NCBI GenBank assembly: GCA_010672965.1 | Contig: JAAHFN010000040.1 | Span: 1-59,998, forward strand | Length of the DNA: 59,998 nt | Origin: Oscillatoria sp. SIO1A7 | GTDB lineage: Bacteria; Cyanobacteriota; Cyanobacteriia; Cyanobacteriales; Laspinemataceae | Direction: 5' to 3' | Part shown: positions 36,022-46,060 of the stretch, piece by piece | Numbering within the stretch: the first letter of the stretch is position 1 | How the letters are laid out: the number at the start of each line of letters is the position of its first letter | Translations under genes and position numbers: made by a program | The notes under the pieces: model-generated | Database searches by the model: none | Seen by the model: the letters and a program-made list of their open reading frames with translations, nothing else | Told to the model about the DNA's origin: nothing

Positions 36022-36924
36022 CAAACCGCTCTTCCGAAATCTGGCCTATACTTTCCAGGCCAACAATAAACTATCGGCACTAGGGTTTGGCTGCAAAATT
36101 GAGATGCTGCCATTGCTTCGCTGGAGCGCAATTTAAGCAATATTAATAATAAGGTAGGCCAGAGCCAGAACTACGCATAGCAGGTACAATTACCTTGGAG
36201 ATGAGTTGGTGAGCTTCGGCAGGTTCGGCATACATGGACTTGCTAACAGGCGGTTAAATTTTTATTAAGGAGCTGGTGTCGCCTATATCTTCTCGGCTAA
36301 AATACCTATTGGGCAAAAAAAGTTAGCTGCGATCGCGCCGATTTTCTCTCCCACCCGCTCCATCTCTTCCAACTCCTCAGCATACCAGTTTCTCGCCCAA
36401 ATTGCTCGCCCAAATTCTTGCCCAAATTGCTTGCCCAAATTGCTCGCCCAAATTGCTCGCCCAAATTTCTCGCCCAAATTTCTCGCGCCAAACGCCACAG
36501 CCTTTTTCACAGGCCCGATTTCCAGAGCTATAATAATCTTGCAGGACTTACGGATAGACTCCTTATCAGGACTTACGCACAGACACTATATATGGTAGGG
36601 TCAATTTGCAAATCGCCCCTACATCTAGGATTCGCGCTTACAATTTGCGTAAGTCCTACTTATGTAGGGTGCTAGAAGCGCACCGACCCTATACGTCGGC
36701 TCAGATAGGCAATAAACCGTAAACCCTGTCTCGGATAGGGCACAACCTTCTATAGTATTTTATTGTACAACGCACCACAAGCCCTAAAAAATTTCTCTGA
36801 CCTTAAATTTCCACAACTCGCACCCTCGTCGTATAATAAACTGATACCTGTAATATTCGCTTCTGTAATATTTGCTGCTATGGGCTACAATAACTATCGA
36901 GAATGCCGATTATACTGCCAACGC
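36022..36924. other. Intergenic region between folE and accA
   Basis: About 900 bp. It contains a tandem AATTGCTCGCCCAAATT repeat (about 36397-36485) and an M2 element (36568-36657) with a solo M2 end at 36543. The short frames here are made by the repeat. No gene supported. Confidence 0.65.
36568..36657. repeat. MITE-like element, family M2
   Basis: Ends AGGACTTACGCA and TGCGTAAGTCCT, 90 bp. An extra left end (AGGACTTACG, 36543) immediately precedes it, suggesting nested insertion. Confidence 0.85.
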
Positions 36925-37893
36925 TTATTCTATTAGTGCGCCAATCCGGCGAAACTTCTCATAGCGTAGTTCCCGACGCTGCACTGAGGTGAGCGCAGCG
37001 AGTTCGTCCAAATACTCCAACAAACCAGCTTTGAGGACTTCCGCTGCTTTGAGAGGATTGGAGTGAGCGCCGCCAATGGGTTCGGGCAATACTCTATCGA
37101 GAATGCCGAGTTTTTTTAAATCCCAGGATGTGATTTTGAGAGCGTCCGCTGCCAGATCTGCCCGTCGGGCGTCTTTCCAAAGAATGGCAGCACAGGCTTC
37201 GGGGGAGGCAACGGTATAGACTGAGTGCTCGAACATCATCAATTTATCTCCAACGCCAATCCCCAAAGCGCCCCCAGAGCCTCCTTCGCCAATCACGGTG
37301 CAGAGTATGGGCACATCAAGGCTAAACATTTCCCGGAGATTATAGGCTATCGCCTCCCCTTGTCCGAGATGCTCGGCTTCCACCCCCGCCCAAGCTCCTG
37401 GGGTATCTATAAAAGTAATGATGGGCATCCCGAATCGGTTAGCATGATCCATTAATCGCATCGCTTTTCGATAGCCCCCAGGGGAGGCCATGCCAAACTT
37501 GCGAGCCACGTTGTCCTTGGTGTCGCGGCCTTTTTGATGGCCGAGAATCACCACCGGCATACCATTTATACGGGCCAATCCTCCTACTAAAGCCGGATCG
37601 TCTCCGCCACGGCGATCGCCATGCAGCTCCATCCACTCATCGCTAATCGCCTGAATGTAGTCCAGGGTACTCGGCCGTCTGGGATGCCGAGCCAGTTGCA
37701 ACCTTTGGTAGGGCGACAAGCTGCCAAAAATCTCTTGCCGCAGTTGGTTCGAGCGAGCCTCTAAATGGCGGATTTCTTCTGAGACATCAACTCCGTTCTC
37801 TGCCGCCAGTTCCCGAATTTGCTCTATTCGTCCAACCAGATCCGCCAATGGCTTTTCAAAGTCTAAAAGAAAGTTTTTTCTATTTGTTGACAT
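36925..37893 (-). CDS. accA: Acetyl-CoA carboxylase carboxyltransferase subunit alpha
   Basis: 322 aa, full length. With AccD it transfers the carboxyl group from biotin to acetyl-CoA to make malonyl-CoA for fatty acid synthesis. Signatures: [52 protein letters not shown]. It is downstream of and on the same strand as the acyl-ACP reductase and aldehyde oxygenase genes, the usual cyanobacterial ado-aar-accA order, which links fatty acid supply to hydrocarbon formation. Confidence 0.96.
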   Translation of the reverse strand: MSTNRKNFLLDFEKPLADLVGRIEQIRELAAENGVDVSEEIRHLEARSNQLRQEIFGSLSPYQRLQLARHPRRPSTLDYIQAISDEWMELHGDRRGGDDPALVGGLARINGMPVVILGHQKGRDTKDNVARKFGMASPGGYRKAMRLMDHANRFGMPIITFIDTPGAWAGVEAEHLGQGEAIAYNLREMFSLDVPILCTVIGEGGSGGALGIGVGDKLMMFEHSVYTVASPEACAAILWKDARRADLAADALKITSWDLKKLGILDRVLPEPIGGAHSNPLKAAEVLKAGLLEYLDELAALTSVQRRELRYEKFRRIGALIE

Positions 37894-38470
37894 TCTCTCG
37901 CCATTATTAACCGGCCAAATATAGCAGTAAGCAGTCAGCTTTTAGCTCCACGGCGCGCAGGCGTAGCTCTTCTGCAGTCAGCAAGGCGCGTCAAAGTCTT
38001 GCCAGTCTAAGGACTCATAGCGTTTTTTAATTGTCAAACACCTTAATCCGTAGTGCTATATCGTTTTTTTCTTTCTCTGCTGTTGCAGCGCTTTTACCGA
38101 TTTACCTCAGAACGCAGCTACTCTACAGATCTATATTTTCCGGGTTTGCATTCGCTATATACAATTTCACTATATCAGGACTTAGGCACTCTTTCCGATC
38201 GAACGTTACATAATATAGCGAGCGTAAGTTCTATATATATACGACAGCGATCGCCTATTTCCCATAGTCCCTATTGCTAGATTCGGGTCGCGCCTACCTA
38301 AGCTTGTATGCAGGCACTGTTGCCCAGGCAACATTCCCCAGGCAACATTCTCCAGGCTCCTCAGGCTCCTCAGGCTCGATTTACCGAAGGACGAGCGAAC
38401 TAATCCTGCGAAGCACCTCTAAGTGATTTCTTATAAATGAACCCACCCGCTTGCCTCGATGCTGACATCT
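37894..38470. other. Intergenic region between aar and accA
   Basis: 577 bp. CAGTCAGC-type repeats, a TAGTGCTATATCG segment and GCAACATTCCCCAGGCAACA repeats (38322-38360). The small frames at 38031-38280 look random. Confidence 0.6.
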
Positions 38471-39583
38471 TTACCCTACAACAGTTTCAGCTTCAACGCT
38501 AACCCCGTTATTTTTGCCCGACTCATTTTGGTTTGCTATATCGACAAAAGCTAATAAGGGCTGGAATCCATGTTTGCGGGAAAACCTCCCAATTTGCTCC
38601 ATCTTCTCGACTGTAATCCTGTTGCGACCCCAAGAAAAATTAGTGTAGATCTTTTCAAATTCCAGCAGCATCGACTCCGCAAAGCAGGCAAACAACTGCC
38701 TCGCTGGCCTATCCATGTTTACCGCTTCCATTATGTTCCATTGTATATCCAGGGAATGTTCGACTATGCCGCCGTTAATGACGTACACATCTTCCTTTCC
38801 CTTTGCTTCTTGGTTTATTTTTGTCGCCAGGTTCTTTGGATAACCCCCATCAATTATCAGACAGGGCTTTTTCAACTCAGCTGTTTCTATTTCGACCCCC
38901 TTGGGCATACTAGCTACCCCAACGAGGATATCCGCTTGGGGCAGAGCTTCTTTCAGGGATAGTATTTTGCCCCGTCCTAGATCTTCTTGCAAAGTATTCA
39001 GTCTATCGCGATCGCGGGCTATAAGCAATAATTCCGACACCTCAGTGCGGCTCGATAGCCAGCGGCAAACGGCACTGCCAATATCCCCCGTTGCTCCAAA
39101 GACTGCCACGGTTGCCTGCGACAGGGAAATTCCTATTTTCTGCGCTGCTTTTTCTACCTGCTGACAAATAATATAAGCCGTATGAGTGTTACCCGTAGTA
39201 AAGCGCTCGAACTCTAGCTTTATATCGCGGATTTTCGTTATTTTCTTCAAGTCAAAGTTTTCAAAAACAATTGACGAAAAGCCCCCTAAAGCCGTGATGT
39301 GAATTCCTTTCTTTTGAGCCTGCGCCATTGCATTGATCACTTTTCTGGTTGCCGCCTTTATCCTGCCTTTTGCCAGCATCTCCGGCAGAAAACAAGATTC
39401 CAAATACACACCTTCGATTTTTTGTCCGGTCACGCTAGTGACCTCGATTTTATCATCTACCGTTAGGGGCGGTGCATAACACCAAAAATCTAGCCCTTGG
39501 TCGGCATATTCTTGGAATCCCAGCTCTCTAGCAACAGACTGGGCTTCAGTTAAACTTGTAAGGTGACCTATGAGACCAAACAT
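38471..39583 (-). CDS. aar: Long-chain acyl-ACP reductase
   Basis: 370-aa NADPH-dependent reductase that turns fatty acyl-ACP into fatty aldehyde for alkane production. The Rossmann motif [15 protein letters not shown] is at about residues 163-177. The start [11 protein letters not shown] is typical. The C-terminus retains [16 protein letters not shown] substrate thioester is normally formed on a Cys in the family; Cys residues are present (for example [12 protein letters not shown]). It is about 30 residues longer than common homologues at the C-terminus. It forms a pathway with the aldehyde oxygenase gene upstream. Confidence 0.95.
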   Translation of the reverse strand: MFGLIGHLTSLTEAQSVARELGFQEYADQGLDFWCYAPPLTVDDKIEVTSVTGQKIEGVYLESCFLPEMLAKGRIKAATRKVINAMAQAQKKGIHITALGGFSSIVFENFDLKKITKIRDIKLEFERFTTGNTHTAYIICQQVEKAAQKIGISLSQATVAVFGATGDIGSAVCRWLSSRTEVSELLLIARDRDRLNTLQEDLGRGKILSLKEALPQADILVGVASMPKGVEIETAELKKPCLIIDGGYPKNLATKINQEAKGKEDVYVINGGIVEHSLDIQWNIMEAVNMDRPARQLFACFAESMLLEFEKIYTNFSWGRNRITVEKMEQIGRFSRKHGFQPLLAFVDIANQNESGKNNGVSVEAETVVG

Positions 39584-40383
39584 TAAGCGTTTTTTTAGCC
39601 TTTATAGTAGGGCGTTAAGTGGGTTGGTAAACTGAGGTATTTTGAACTTGGGTAGCAGGCACAAAAGCGAGGTAACAATAAAGCGAGGTAACAAGGGCTC
39701 CTATAGCAGTCTCTTCGCTTATACTGCCCAAACGTCTATCTCTGAGCTAAATTAGCGTCTTTGCGGTTGCGTCTTTGCGGTTGCAAGGTGCGCTTTTGGA
39801 GAACAATCTCCCCATCGCTCGGGGGCGCGATCGCTCCGCCAAGCAAGAGACCGCTTTAGCTTTTGGCCGGGTAGGCCGAGCTATCCGCTCAAAGCCAAAG
39901 GCTTTCAAGCTCGCGCTCTGACTGCTATTTACCGCTCGCTCTAACCAGAGATCGCCTTAAAGCCAATCTCCATCTGCTATCCGCTGACTTCTAACTGCTT
40001 AAAGCTATTCGCCGATCGCTCCGCCAGTCTCCCAATGAGAATCTCGCAAAGCGCTATTTGCTCAAAGCGATCGCCTGGACGCTACAGTCCTAGCCTTTGC
40101 AAGCCGTAAAAGCCCTTTGTCATTATAATTATTTTGGAATCAATTGGCAATTTTTGTCTAAAATGCCTTTCGAGGGGATTGCCGATCTCACCAAGTGAGG
40201 GCTAAGACCCCTCATCTTCGCGCAATTAGCAGGATTTTTTGTCAGCGCTGCCAAAATTTCTTTATTCTTGTTCCTTATATATATAGGACAATTGCTTTTT
40301 TGCGGCCCGAACCCAAAGGGAGAAACGCTTTTGGTTGATAAGCATTTCTCCCTTACTACCTTATTGCCTTACTTTTTTGCTTC
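39584..40383. other. Intergenic region between ado and aar
   Basis: 800 bp of HIP1-rich sequence with short direct repeats (TTGCGGTTGCGTCTTTGCGG, about 39759). No gene supported. The ado terminator lies at its right end. Confidence 0.6.
40316..40354 (-). terminator. Probable terminator hairpin of ado
   Basis: AAGGGAGAAACGCTT, a 9-nt loop, then AAGCATTTCTCCCTT: a 15-bp stem with one mismatch, about 30 nt beyond the ado stop. No clear T run on the transcript side. Confidence 0.7.
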
Positions 40384-41214
40384 CTAGGCAGCAGATTTGA
40401 GTCCGTGAGAGGACATCCGCATAATTTCGCGAGTCGTAAATCCGATATTGTCTAGGGCCTCACCGTAGGCGATCATAAAGTCTTCGACTAAGGCTTCCTT
40501 TTCCATCCCTAGTATCGCCGCGTCTTTTTCGACTCGATCCAGCATATTCCAGACTATGGGGAGGTTCTGGCGGTTAGCCTCTTGGAGTTCTGCCTTATGC
40601 TCTTCAAATCTGGCCTTGAGCCATTCCTCGCCAAAGTTTAGGTGCATGTATTCGTCTTTTACTACACCTTCAGTTATCTTGCGGGCAAAGGGGTCGGCCA
40701 CGAGGATGTAGATGTTGTAGGCGGCGATCGCGAAGCACTCGATAATCAGGGATTGAATCAGCAGGCAAGTGGCGATTTTATTTTCTTCAGCGGCATCTTT
40801 GAAGTTTTGGTGCAGCTGGGCAAAGTATTCTGTGGCAAACTCCATATCGGGAGCCACTTCTAGATTCTTGCCACAGGCTTGGAAGCCCTTTTTGTGGCGG
40901 TTCTCCATTTTAGACAGTTTAATCAGCTCGTCTTTATCGGATGGTAGCAGCTCGGCCAGCTTGACGTAGTTATCGTTGGCCTCCTGTTCCCCCTCAATTA
41001 CAATGCCGTTGATCCGGCTGTAAGCATCCTTGTAAGTTAATGCCTTGAAGCAAGAAGCGTTGCTTAGTTTATCTTCTATCTCAATAACTTGTTGTTTTAA
41101 ATCGACAAGTTGTTGATTTAACTCAAAAACTTGTTTTAAGTCAACTTGTTGAGTTAAGTCAACGGTTTCTTGGTCTGACTCAACGGGCTTTATAGGGGCC
41201 TCTATTTGCGGCAT
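40384..41214 (-). CDS. ado: Aldehyde-deformylating oxygenase with N-terminal extension
   Basis: Ferritin-like di-iron enzyme that converts fatty aldehydes to alkanes plus formate. Diiron ligands sit in [39 protein letters not shown] and [14 protein letters not shown]. It is 276 aa, against about 231 in usual homologues. The extra 45 N-terminal residues ([20 protein letters not shown] and on) are a heptad-like Gln/Leu/Val repeat predicted to form a coiled coil, encoded by a short DNA repeat at about 41085-41175. The catalytic domain begins near [11 protein letters not shown]. Confidence 0.95.
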   Translation of the reverse strand: MPQIEAPIKPVESDQETVDLTQQVDLKQVFELNQQLVDLKQQVIEIEDKLSNASCFKALTYKDAYSRINGIVIEGEQEANDNYVKLAELLPSDKDELIKLSKMENRHKKGFQACGKNLEVAPDMEFATEYFAQLHQNFKDAAEENKIATCLLIQSLIIECFAIAAYNIYILVADPFARKITEGVVKDEYMHLNFGEEWLKARFEEHKAELQEANRQNLPIVWNMLDRVEKDAAILGMEKEALVEDFMIAYGEALDNIGFTTREIMRMSSHGLKSAA

Positions 41215-41958
41215 AAGTTCAAAATCTCCTGACTGTATGTTCCCAAGGGATAGTCCCTTGCATTCCCTAGTTCTGAGCTTAGAGGGACTTAAACAACTTA
41301 TATGTTAATTTACCCATATCAACATAAAATTTACGAACATTGGAGGGAAGGCAGGGTTTCGCAAGGACTCAACCTTACATTTACCTAGGTCCTCGATTAG
41401 TTTCTTTGCTTTAAGTATTTTACTCCATATATATCATTGCGTTTCCGCCGATCGCCATTAGCCTTTCTGCAAGGGGACCATAAATAAAACTCTATGGATT
41501 TATAGCTGTCAGCTGTCAGCTCTGAGCAGTCAGCTCAAAAGGGGCTGAATGTTGCCTCAGTAGGACGGCCCGTTCGCCCCACAAGCCTGCGATAGGCTGT
41601 TGGCGAGCCTGCGCGTAGCGCATGAGCCGATCGCTTACTATTTAGATACTTGTGCTGAAAGCTCAAAGCATGTCCCGAGGCTAAGTCTAGGCGACAGCCT
41701 GCCCTGCGGAGGGCATAGGGCTCAAAGCTGACCGCTGAAAGCTAAAAGCTGAAAGCTGACCGCTGAAAGCTGAAAGGCCCGTTTGCCCCACAAGCCGACG
41801 AGCCTGCGCGTAGCGCATAAGCCGATCGCTTACTATTTAGATACTTGTGCTGAAAGCTCAAAGCATGTCCCGAGGCTAAGTCTAGGCGACAGCCTGCCCT
41901 GCGGAGGGCATAGGGCTCAAAGCTGACCGCTGAAAGCTAAAAGCTGAAAGCTTAATAT
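41215..41958. other. Intergenic region with 185-bp direct repeat
   Basis: 744 bp with the ado promoter region at the left, then two copies of a long direct repeat. No gene supported. Confidence 0.7.
41567..41950. repeat. Two near-identical copies of a 180-190 bp unit
   Basis: Copies at about 41567-41755 and 41770-41950 share CGATCGCTTACTATTTAGAT through CAAAGCATGTCCCGAGGCTA to GACCGCTGAAAGCTAAAAGC. They are nearly identical except for a deletion near the start of the second copy. Confidence 0.85.
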
Positions 41959-42999
41959 TTAACGGTTGGAGTCCGTGAGGAATTGGAGGCGGATGGTACG
42001 ATCGCTGTCTTCCTCTAACTGCACTTCGATCGCATTCCCGGCCAAGCGGTCGAGGACCGTGAGCAAAGCTCGCAAGTTAGGGGTACTCGCACCAGTATCT
42101 ACATAGAGGCGATCGGTGATACTCGCCAGACGCCGCCAAGTCGTATAAAGTTTTACTGTCATTTGCTCCAGAGTCGCCGCTTGCTTGACCATATCGGCGG
42201 CGACATTAATACAGCCGATTCGCAAAGCTTCCTCCAGAGCCATTTCTAAATCTACTTCGTCTTTTCCTAGAACCTGAACTTGGGCCGCAGCGTCGAGATA
42301 TTTGGCCAAGTTCCGCGCATCTGAGGTTAAGTGTTTGACCGTATCTACATCGGGATTTTCAGCGGCCTCCTCCCGAATCGAGTTTTGGTGCGGTTCCGGT
42401 AATTTTTCCATTTCCCGCACTAGGGGCGCTAGATAGCGTGCTGGTAGAGAACCTGTATTGGCTTTTTCTTTGAGATTATCGGGCAGCAATTCCGAATTCA
42501 TCGCTGTCCATTCGTCTGAAAGCTGCCGCACTTCGCGCCTGGTAATGCGATCGCCATCCCGAGCCGCCTGGGTCACCATACTCTGTATCTCTGGCTCGGA
42601 CTTGGCCGTCTCCACAAACGCCCGCTTGCTGAATTTATTAATACTGTCTGGGTCGAGGTCTCCCTGTTCCAGCAGGGTATCGGCACTGTTGGCCAGTTCG
42701 ATTAGGGAATAGGCTTGGCTTTTGCTGATTTCCCGCTCCTTGAGCCAGTTGATGAAGCCGGTCCCTCTTCCTTCGCCGCCAACTTTTTCGCGATCGCGCA
42801 CTGCCCGCATGATTCTCCCCCGCCAGATATCCGTCTGCAGGTCGAAGCGATCGCATACAGTCCACGCCTGGTCTATCTGTTGGTCGAAAAGCAGTTCGGA
42901 TATATCTTCATCTTCTGGGTCCGGCAGCTCGAAATTCAGATCGGTAAGTTCGGCAAGGGCAGCGGCTAGGTCGTTTTTCGGTTCCGGGACATCAACCAT
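41959..42999 (-). CDS. Conserved hypothetical protein with DUF3102-like segment
   Basis: 346-aa soluble acidic protein. Residues about 45-110 (RIMRAVRDREKVGGEGRGTG, FINWLKEREISKSQAYSLIE) look like a DUF3102/KilA-type helical DNA-binding region. The rest is helical, with ITRREVRQLSDEW suggesting a second HTH-like motif. There is no membrane segment or catalytic motif. It may be a DNA-binding regulator; ParB-like proteins have similar segments. It is monocistronic, preceded by TTCTTAGCTTGAGAG repeats at 43065-43100. Confidence 0.6.
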   Translation of the reverse strand: MVDVPEPKNDLAAALAELTDLNFELPDPEDEDISELLFDQQIDQAWTVCDRFDLQTDIWRGRIMRAVRDREKVGGEGRGTGFINWLKEREISKSQAYSLIELANSADTLLEQGDLDPDSINKFSKRAFVETAKSEPEIQSMVTQAARDGDRITRREVRQLSDEWTAMNSELLPDNLKEKANTGSLPARYLAPLVREMEKLPEPHQNSIREEAAENPDVDTVKHLTSDARNLAKYLDAAAQVQVLGKDEVDLEMALEEALRIGCINVAADMVKQAATLEQMTVKLYTTWRRLASITDRLYVDTGASTPNLRALLTVLDRLAGNAIEVQLEEDSDRTIRLQFLTDSNR

Positions 43000-43401
43000 T
43001 GGTAAAAGGGGCGATCGTGGCGCAACAGTCGAATTATTATTGCACGGCGAGGGAGAGTTTTGAGTTCTTAGCTTGAGAGTTCTTAGCTTGAGAGTTTTGA
43101 GAGTTTTGAGTTCCGTAAGTTATAACCCCACTTCTAGCCCCCCTTCAAGAGCTTCAAGAGGCAGGGGACTATTCGTTATTGAAAAATTATCTGTAGGAGA
43201 CCCACCCCCAACCCACCCCAGGAGGGGTTGGGGTGGGTTGGGAGTCGAAGGAAGCGAATTAATTTATATAGAACGAATAATCCCTGTTCCCCTCTTGGGA
43301 GGGGTTGGGGGTGGGTTCCGCATATACCCAGCATCCCGGGACGATCGCGATCGCTTGACCAACACGATCGCGATCGTCCCTTCTGCCTGCCCTAGGTCAC
43401 T
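43000..43401. other. Intergenic region
   Basis: It contains AGTTCTTAGCTTGAG repeats, a GC-rich inverted repeat (GGGTTGGGGTGGGTTGGG with CCCACCCCCAACCCACCCC, about 43200-43245) repeated around 43297, and an inverted pair CGATCGCGATCGCTTG/AACACGATCGCGATCG. No gene supported. Confidence 0.6.
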
Positions 43402-43439
43402 GTAACATTACTTTACAATTTGTTACATTAGTTTACAGA
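43402..43439 (+). promoter_or_regulatory. Two HLR1-like boxes (RpaB-type operator)
   Basis: GTAACATTACTTTACAAT (43402-43419) and GTTACATTAGTTTACAGA (43422-43439) each match the HLR1 pattern of two (G/T)TTACA(T/A)(T/A) half-sites with a 2-nt gap, with one mismatch in the first box. HLR1 is the known binding site of RpaB at high-light-responsive and photosystem genes in cyanobacteria. Confidence 0.7.
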
Positions 43440-43468
43440 AAGGCAAACAGACAGCAGGAGAAACAAAA

Positions 43469-43705
43469 ATGAAAACCGACCTAGATTTTGGCAAAAAAGA
43501 CTTGTTTGGCCCCGTAGTATTCCGCAGCGACTTCAATAGCTTCGAGCCGATTAATGCCACCCAAGCTTGGTCTCTATTCTTTACCGCATCTAAAGAAGAC
43601 AAAGCTCTAGGATTTAACCCCGAACTCGGCCGCTTCTTCAATAACCTTTTGATTGCGATCGCAACTGTAGGAACTCTCTGGGCTATTTTTTCTAGCCTCT
43701 CGTAG
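43469..43705 (+). CDS. Small single-span protein, probably light-regulated
   Basis: 78-aa protein with a hydrophilic N-terminal half (DFGKKDLFGPVVFRSDFNSF, a possible stroma-facing region) and one C-terminal hydrophobic helix (NNLLIAIATVGTLWAIFSSL). An ELGRF segment precedes the helix. This weakly recalls the ExxNxR helix of high-light-inducible proteins but lacks its full motif. CAGGAG lies 14 nt before ATG 43469. The two HLR1-like boxes just upstream suggest RpaB control. I do not recognise the family. Confidence 0.7.
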   Translation: MKTDLDFGKKDLFGPVVFRSDFNSFEPINATQAWSLFFTASKEDKALGFNPELGRFFNNLLIAIATVGTLWAIFSSLS

Positions 43706-44025
43706 TCGAGGGTGTAGGGTGTAGGGTGTAGGGTGTAGGGTGTGGGGTGTGGGGAAACTTCATGCTATTATCGCGATCTCTCTGAGCCGGGAAAGTCCTA
43801 CGGGAACGGAGGTTTCGGGTTTCTAGAGGTAACGAACCGAGCAATGTCACCAAAACCGTGAAAAATCCCCAGAGTCACTAGGGGTAGGGTCTTACCCGGT
43901 CCCCCGGTCCCCCGGTCTCCCGGTCTCCCCATCTCCCTCTCTCCCCCTCTCCCCCCTCTTCCCACACTCCCCCCTCTTCCCACACTCCCCCCTCTACTGG
44001 CTAATATCTGAAGGAGACCCAAGGA

Positions 44026-45123
44026 ATGACGGCAAAGGCAGGACTACTCGAACCTTTGAACCTCAGCGGACTGGTGCTGAAGAATCGGGTTGTTATGGCA
44101 CCGATGACCCGCGCCCGATCCGGCAAAGAGCGAATACCAAATGCAATAATGGCAGAGTATTACGCACAGCGGGCGTCTGCCGGACTGATTATCACTGAGG
44201 CAACGACAATTTCAGAACAAGCCAATGGCTGGAACGAATCTCCGGGCATCTATACCGATGCAATGACAGATGGTTGGCGAGAGATCGTTGATACAGTTCA
44301 TGGCTTAGGTGGCGCAATTTTTCTGCAATTGTGGCACACTGGTCGCGCTTCCCACAGCAGCTTTCATGAGGGCAAGCCTGCGGTGGCTCCCTCACCAATC
44401 AAAATGAACGCAGAATATGTCCACACTCCCAAGGGTAAGGAACCTCCTGAGATACCTCGCCCTCTGGAAACTGAAGAGATTCCCAGCCTAATAGAGGACT
44501 ATTGTCGCGCAACAGAGCGAGCGATCGCCGCAGGCTTTGACGGGGTAGAGATTCACTCCGCCAACGGTTACTTGCTGGATACTTTTATGCAGTCGAAAAC
44601 CAATCAGCGAACGGATAGATACGGTGGTAGTATCGAGAATCGTTACCGTTTGCTCGATGAAATAGTCGAAGCGACTATAGCAGTATGGAGCCCGAGTCAT
44701 ATAGGGGTGAAACTTTCTCCCAACGGCTCTTTCAATGATATGGGTTCTCCCGACTATCGCGAGCAATTTACCTTCGCTGCAAGTCAGCTCGATAGATTTG
44801 ATTTGGCATACTTGCATGTCGTCGATGGATTGGATTTCGGGAACCACGGGCTGGGCGAGCCAATGACCCTGGAAGATTTCCGAAAGGTTTTTCGCGGCAA
44901 GCTAATCGGTAATGCTGGTTATACCCAAGAAACTGCTGAAAAGGCTATAGCCGAAGGTCGTGCTGATGCGATCGCCTTCGGTCGCCCCTACATAACCAAT
45001 CCAGACTTAGTAGAACGATTTGCCAATGGCTGGCCGCTCAATTCTGAAGTAGATATATCAACCTGGTACAGTCCGAAAGGCAGCCGAGGATATACAGATT
45101 TACCGAAATATTCCGAGCCCTAA
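44026..45123 (+). CDS. Old yellow enzyme-type alkene reductase
   Basis: FMN-binding TIM-barrel NAD(P)H:flavin oxidoreductase of 365 aa that reduces activated C=C bonds (for example in oxylipins or enones). Motifs: KNRVVMAPMTRARS (FMN binding), QLWHTGRASH (acceptor site His), EIHSANGYLLDTFMQS and RTDRYGGSIENRYRLLDE. ATG 44026 follows GGAG by about 12 nt. It is preceded by a pyrimidine-rich CCCCCTCT tract and followed by a perfect hairpin. Confidence 0.93.
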   Translation: MTAKAGLLEPLNLSGLVLKNRVVMAPMTRARSGKERIPNAIMAEYYAQRASAGLIITEATTISEQANGWNESPGIYTDAMTDGWREIVDTVHGLGGAIFLQLWHTGRASHSSFHEGKPAVAPSPIKMNAEYVHTPKGKEPPEIPRPLETEEIPSLIEDYCRATERAIAAGFDGVEIHSANGYLLDTFMQSKTNQRTDRYGGSIENRYRLLDEIVEATIAVWSPSHIGVKLSPNGSFNDMGSPDYREQFTFAASQLDRFDLAYLHVVDGLDFGNHGLGEPMTLEDFRKVFRGKLIGNAGYTQETAEKAIAEGRADAIAFGRPYITNPDLVERFANGWPLNSEVDISTWYSPKGSRGYTDLPKYSEP

Positions 45124-45168
45124 TCGGGAAAATCGCTCTCATGCAAAGCGGTCTATTCAGAAACTATC

Positions 45169-45201
45169 AGAAGCCCGGTTTTTTGAAAAAACCGGGCTTC
45201 T
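45169..45201 (+). terminator. Perfect hairpin after the OYE gene
   Basis: AGAAGCCCGGTTTTTT, G, AAAAAACCGGGCTTCT: a 16-bp perfect stem 45 nt after the stop. It may end transcription, but it also belongs to the dispersed AGAAxCCCGG hairpin family. Confidence 0.7.
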
Positions 45202-45210
45202 CTGGTTAGA

Positions 45211-45350
45211 TCGAATCCGTTTAATTAACCTAATTCTTGCGTAGGACGGGCGTCCCGCCTGTCCGTATTGGCTGGGGAGGGACTTCTCGTGTCGCCCGTC
45301 CTACGAGATTCCAAATTTTTTGTACGAGCATTTAACCGGATTTGATATTA
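45211..45350. repeat. MITE-like element, family M1
   Basis: The left end GAATCCGTTTAATTAA is degenerate; the right end TTAACCGGATTTGATATTA is perfect. The core is TAGGACGGGCGTCCCGCCTG facing CGCCCGTCCTACG. Confidence 0.8.
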
Positions 45351-45433
45351 TCATTAAATTAGCACCAATGACGATCGCAGTTGCAACGCATTATGATAAT
45401 AGCTGTTGCTTTGACTTCTAAGAGTTGTTGACT

Positions 45434-45793
45434 ATGTTAAGAACTTTTTTTCGAGCCTTATCTGCTGCTCCACCCGTTGCTCTTATACTTTTAGCGATCG
45501 CACCCGTTACTGCAACTCCTTCCGGTCAATACATTACCCGAGCCGTTCCCCAAGCTGAGGATGGCTTGTATGTGGTCGATTTCACTGTTTACGAAGAAAG
45601 CCTAGAACCACCTCACGTTGCTGGAACTTGGTCGCGCACTTATAGGATTTACTGCCCGACAGAGACGATTCGCAATGTTACTAACGGCGAGTGGGGCGAA
45701 GCTACGTCTGCCAGGGAAAACCATAGTGAAGGTACGGGGGTTTTACCTGCAATAGTGAAATTGACCTGCGGAATGCCTAATCGCTGGCAGTAA
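45434..45793 (+). CDS. Small secreted hypothetical protein
   Basis: 119 aa from ATG 45434; an in-frame TTG nine nt earlier is less likely. The N-terminus is a signal peptide (RTFFRALSAAPPVALILLAI, cleavage likely near VTATPS). The mature part is beta-rich with two cysteines (RIYCPTETIRN, KLTCGMPN) that may form a disulfide. It would be periplasmic or extracellular. The family is not recognised. Confidence 0.65.
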   Translation: MLRTFFRALSAAPPVALILLAIAPVTATPSGQYITRAVPQAEDGLYVVDFTVYEESLEPPHVAGTWSRTYRIYCPTETIRNVTNGEWGEATSARENHSEGTGVLPAIVKLTCGMPNRWQ

Positions 45794-45828
45794 TTCGAGC
45801 GGATTCGAGCGGCGACTTTCCCGAAGCC

Positions 45829-45967
45829 TATAGCGGTTCTCGCGCTTGATGTGAGGTTTCTGGGGCGAAGCATCTCATTACGGGGGTTGCCGTTCTACGG
45901 CTGAGATTGTCTCGGGGATGCTGTCGCCCCTACGTTTCCTTCGGTACATTTATTTGAGAAATGCTAT
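45829..45967. repeat. MITE-like element, family M3
   Basis: Ends TATAGCGGTTCTCGCGC and ATTTGAGAAATGCTATA. The core carries TTCTGGGGCGAAGCATCTC and GGATGCTGTCGCCCCTAC, as in the copy at 9263. Confidence 0.8.
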
Positions 45968-46060
45968 AAGTCGTAAATTTCTCAAATCAAAGAAACCTGG
46001 TTTCTGAATCTAGCAGATGAAAAGGGAATTGCTATAGTTCTTTGCCCTACACCCTACACC

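Noticed and set aside
36283-36510. 75-aa frame rich in Gly/Arg/Ala/Trp
   Set aside because: It is produced by the AATTGCTCGCCCAAATT tandem repeat.
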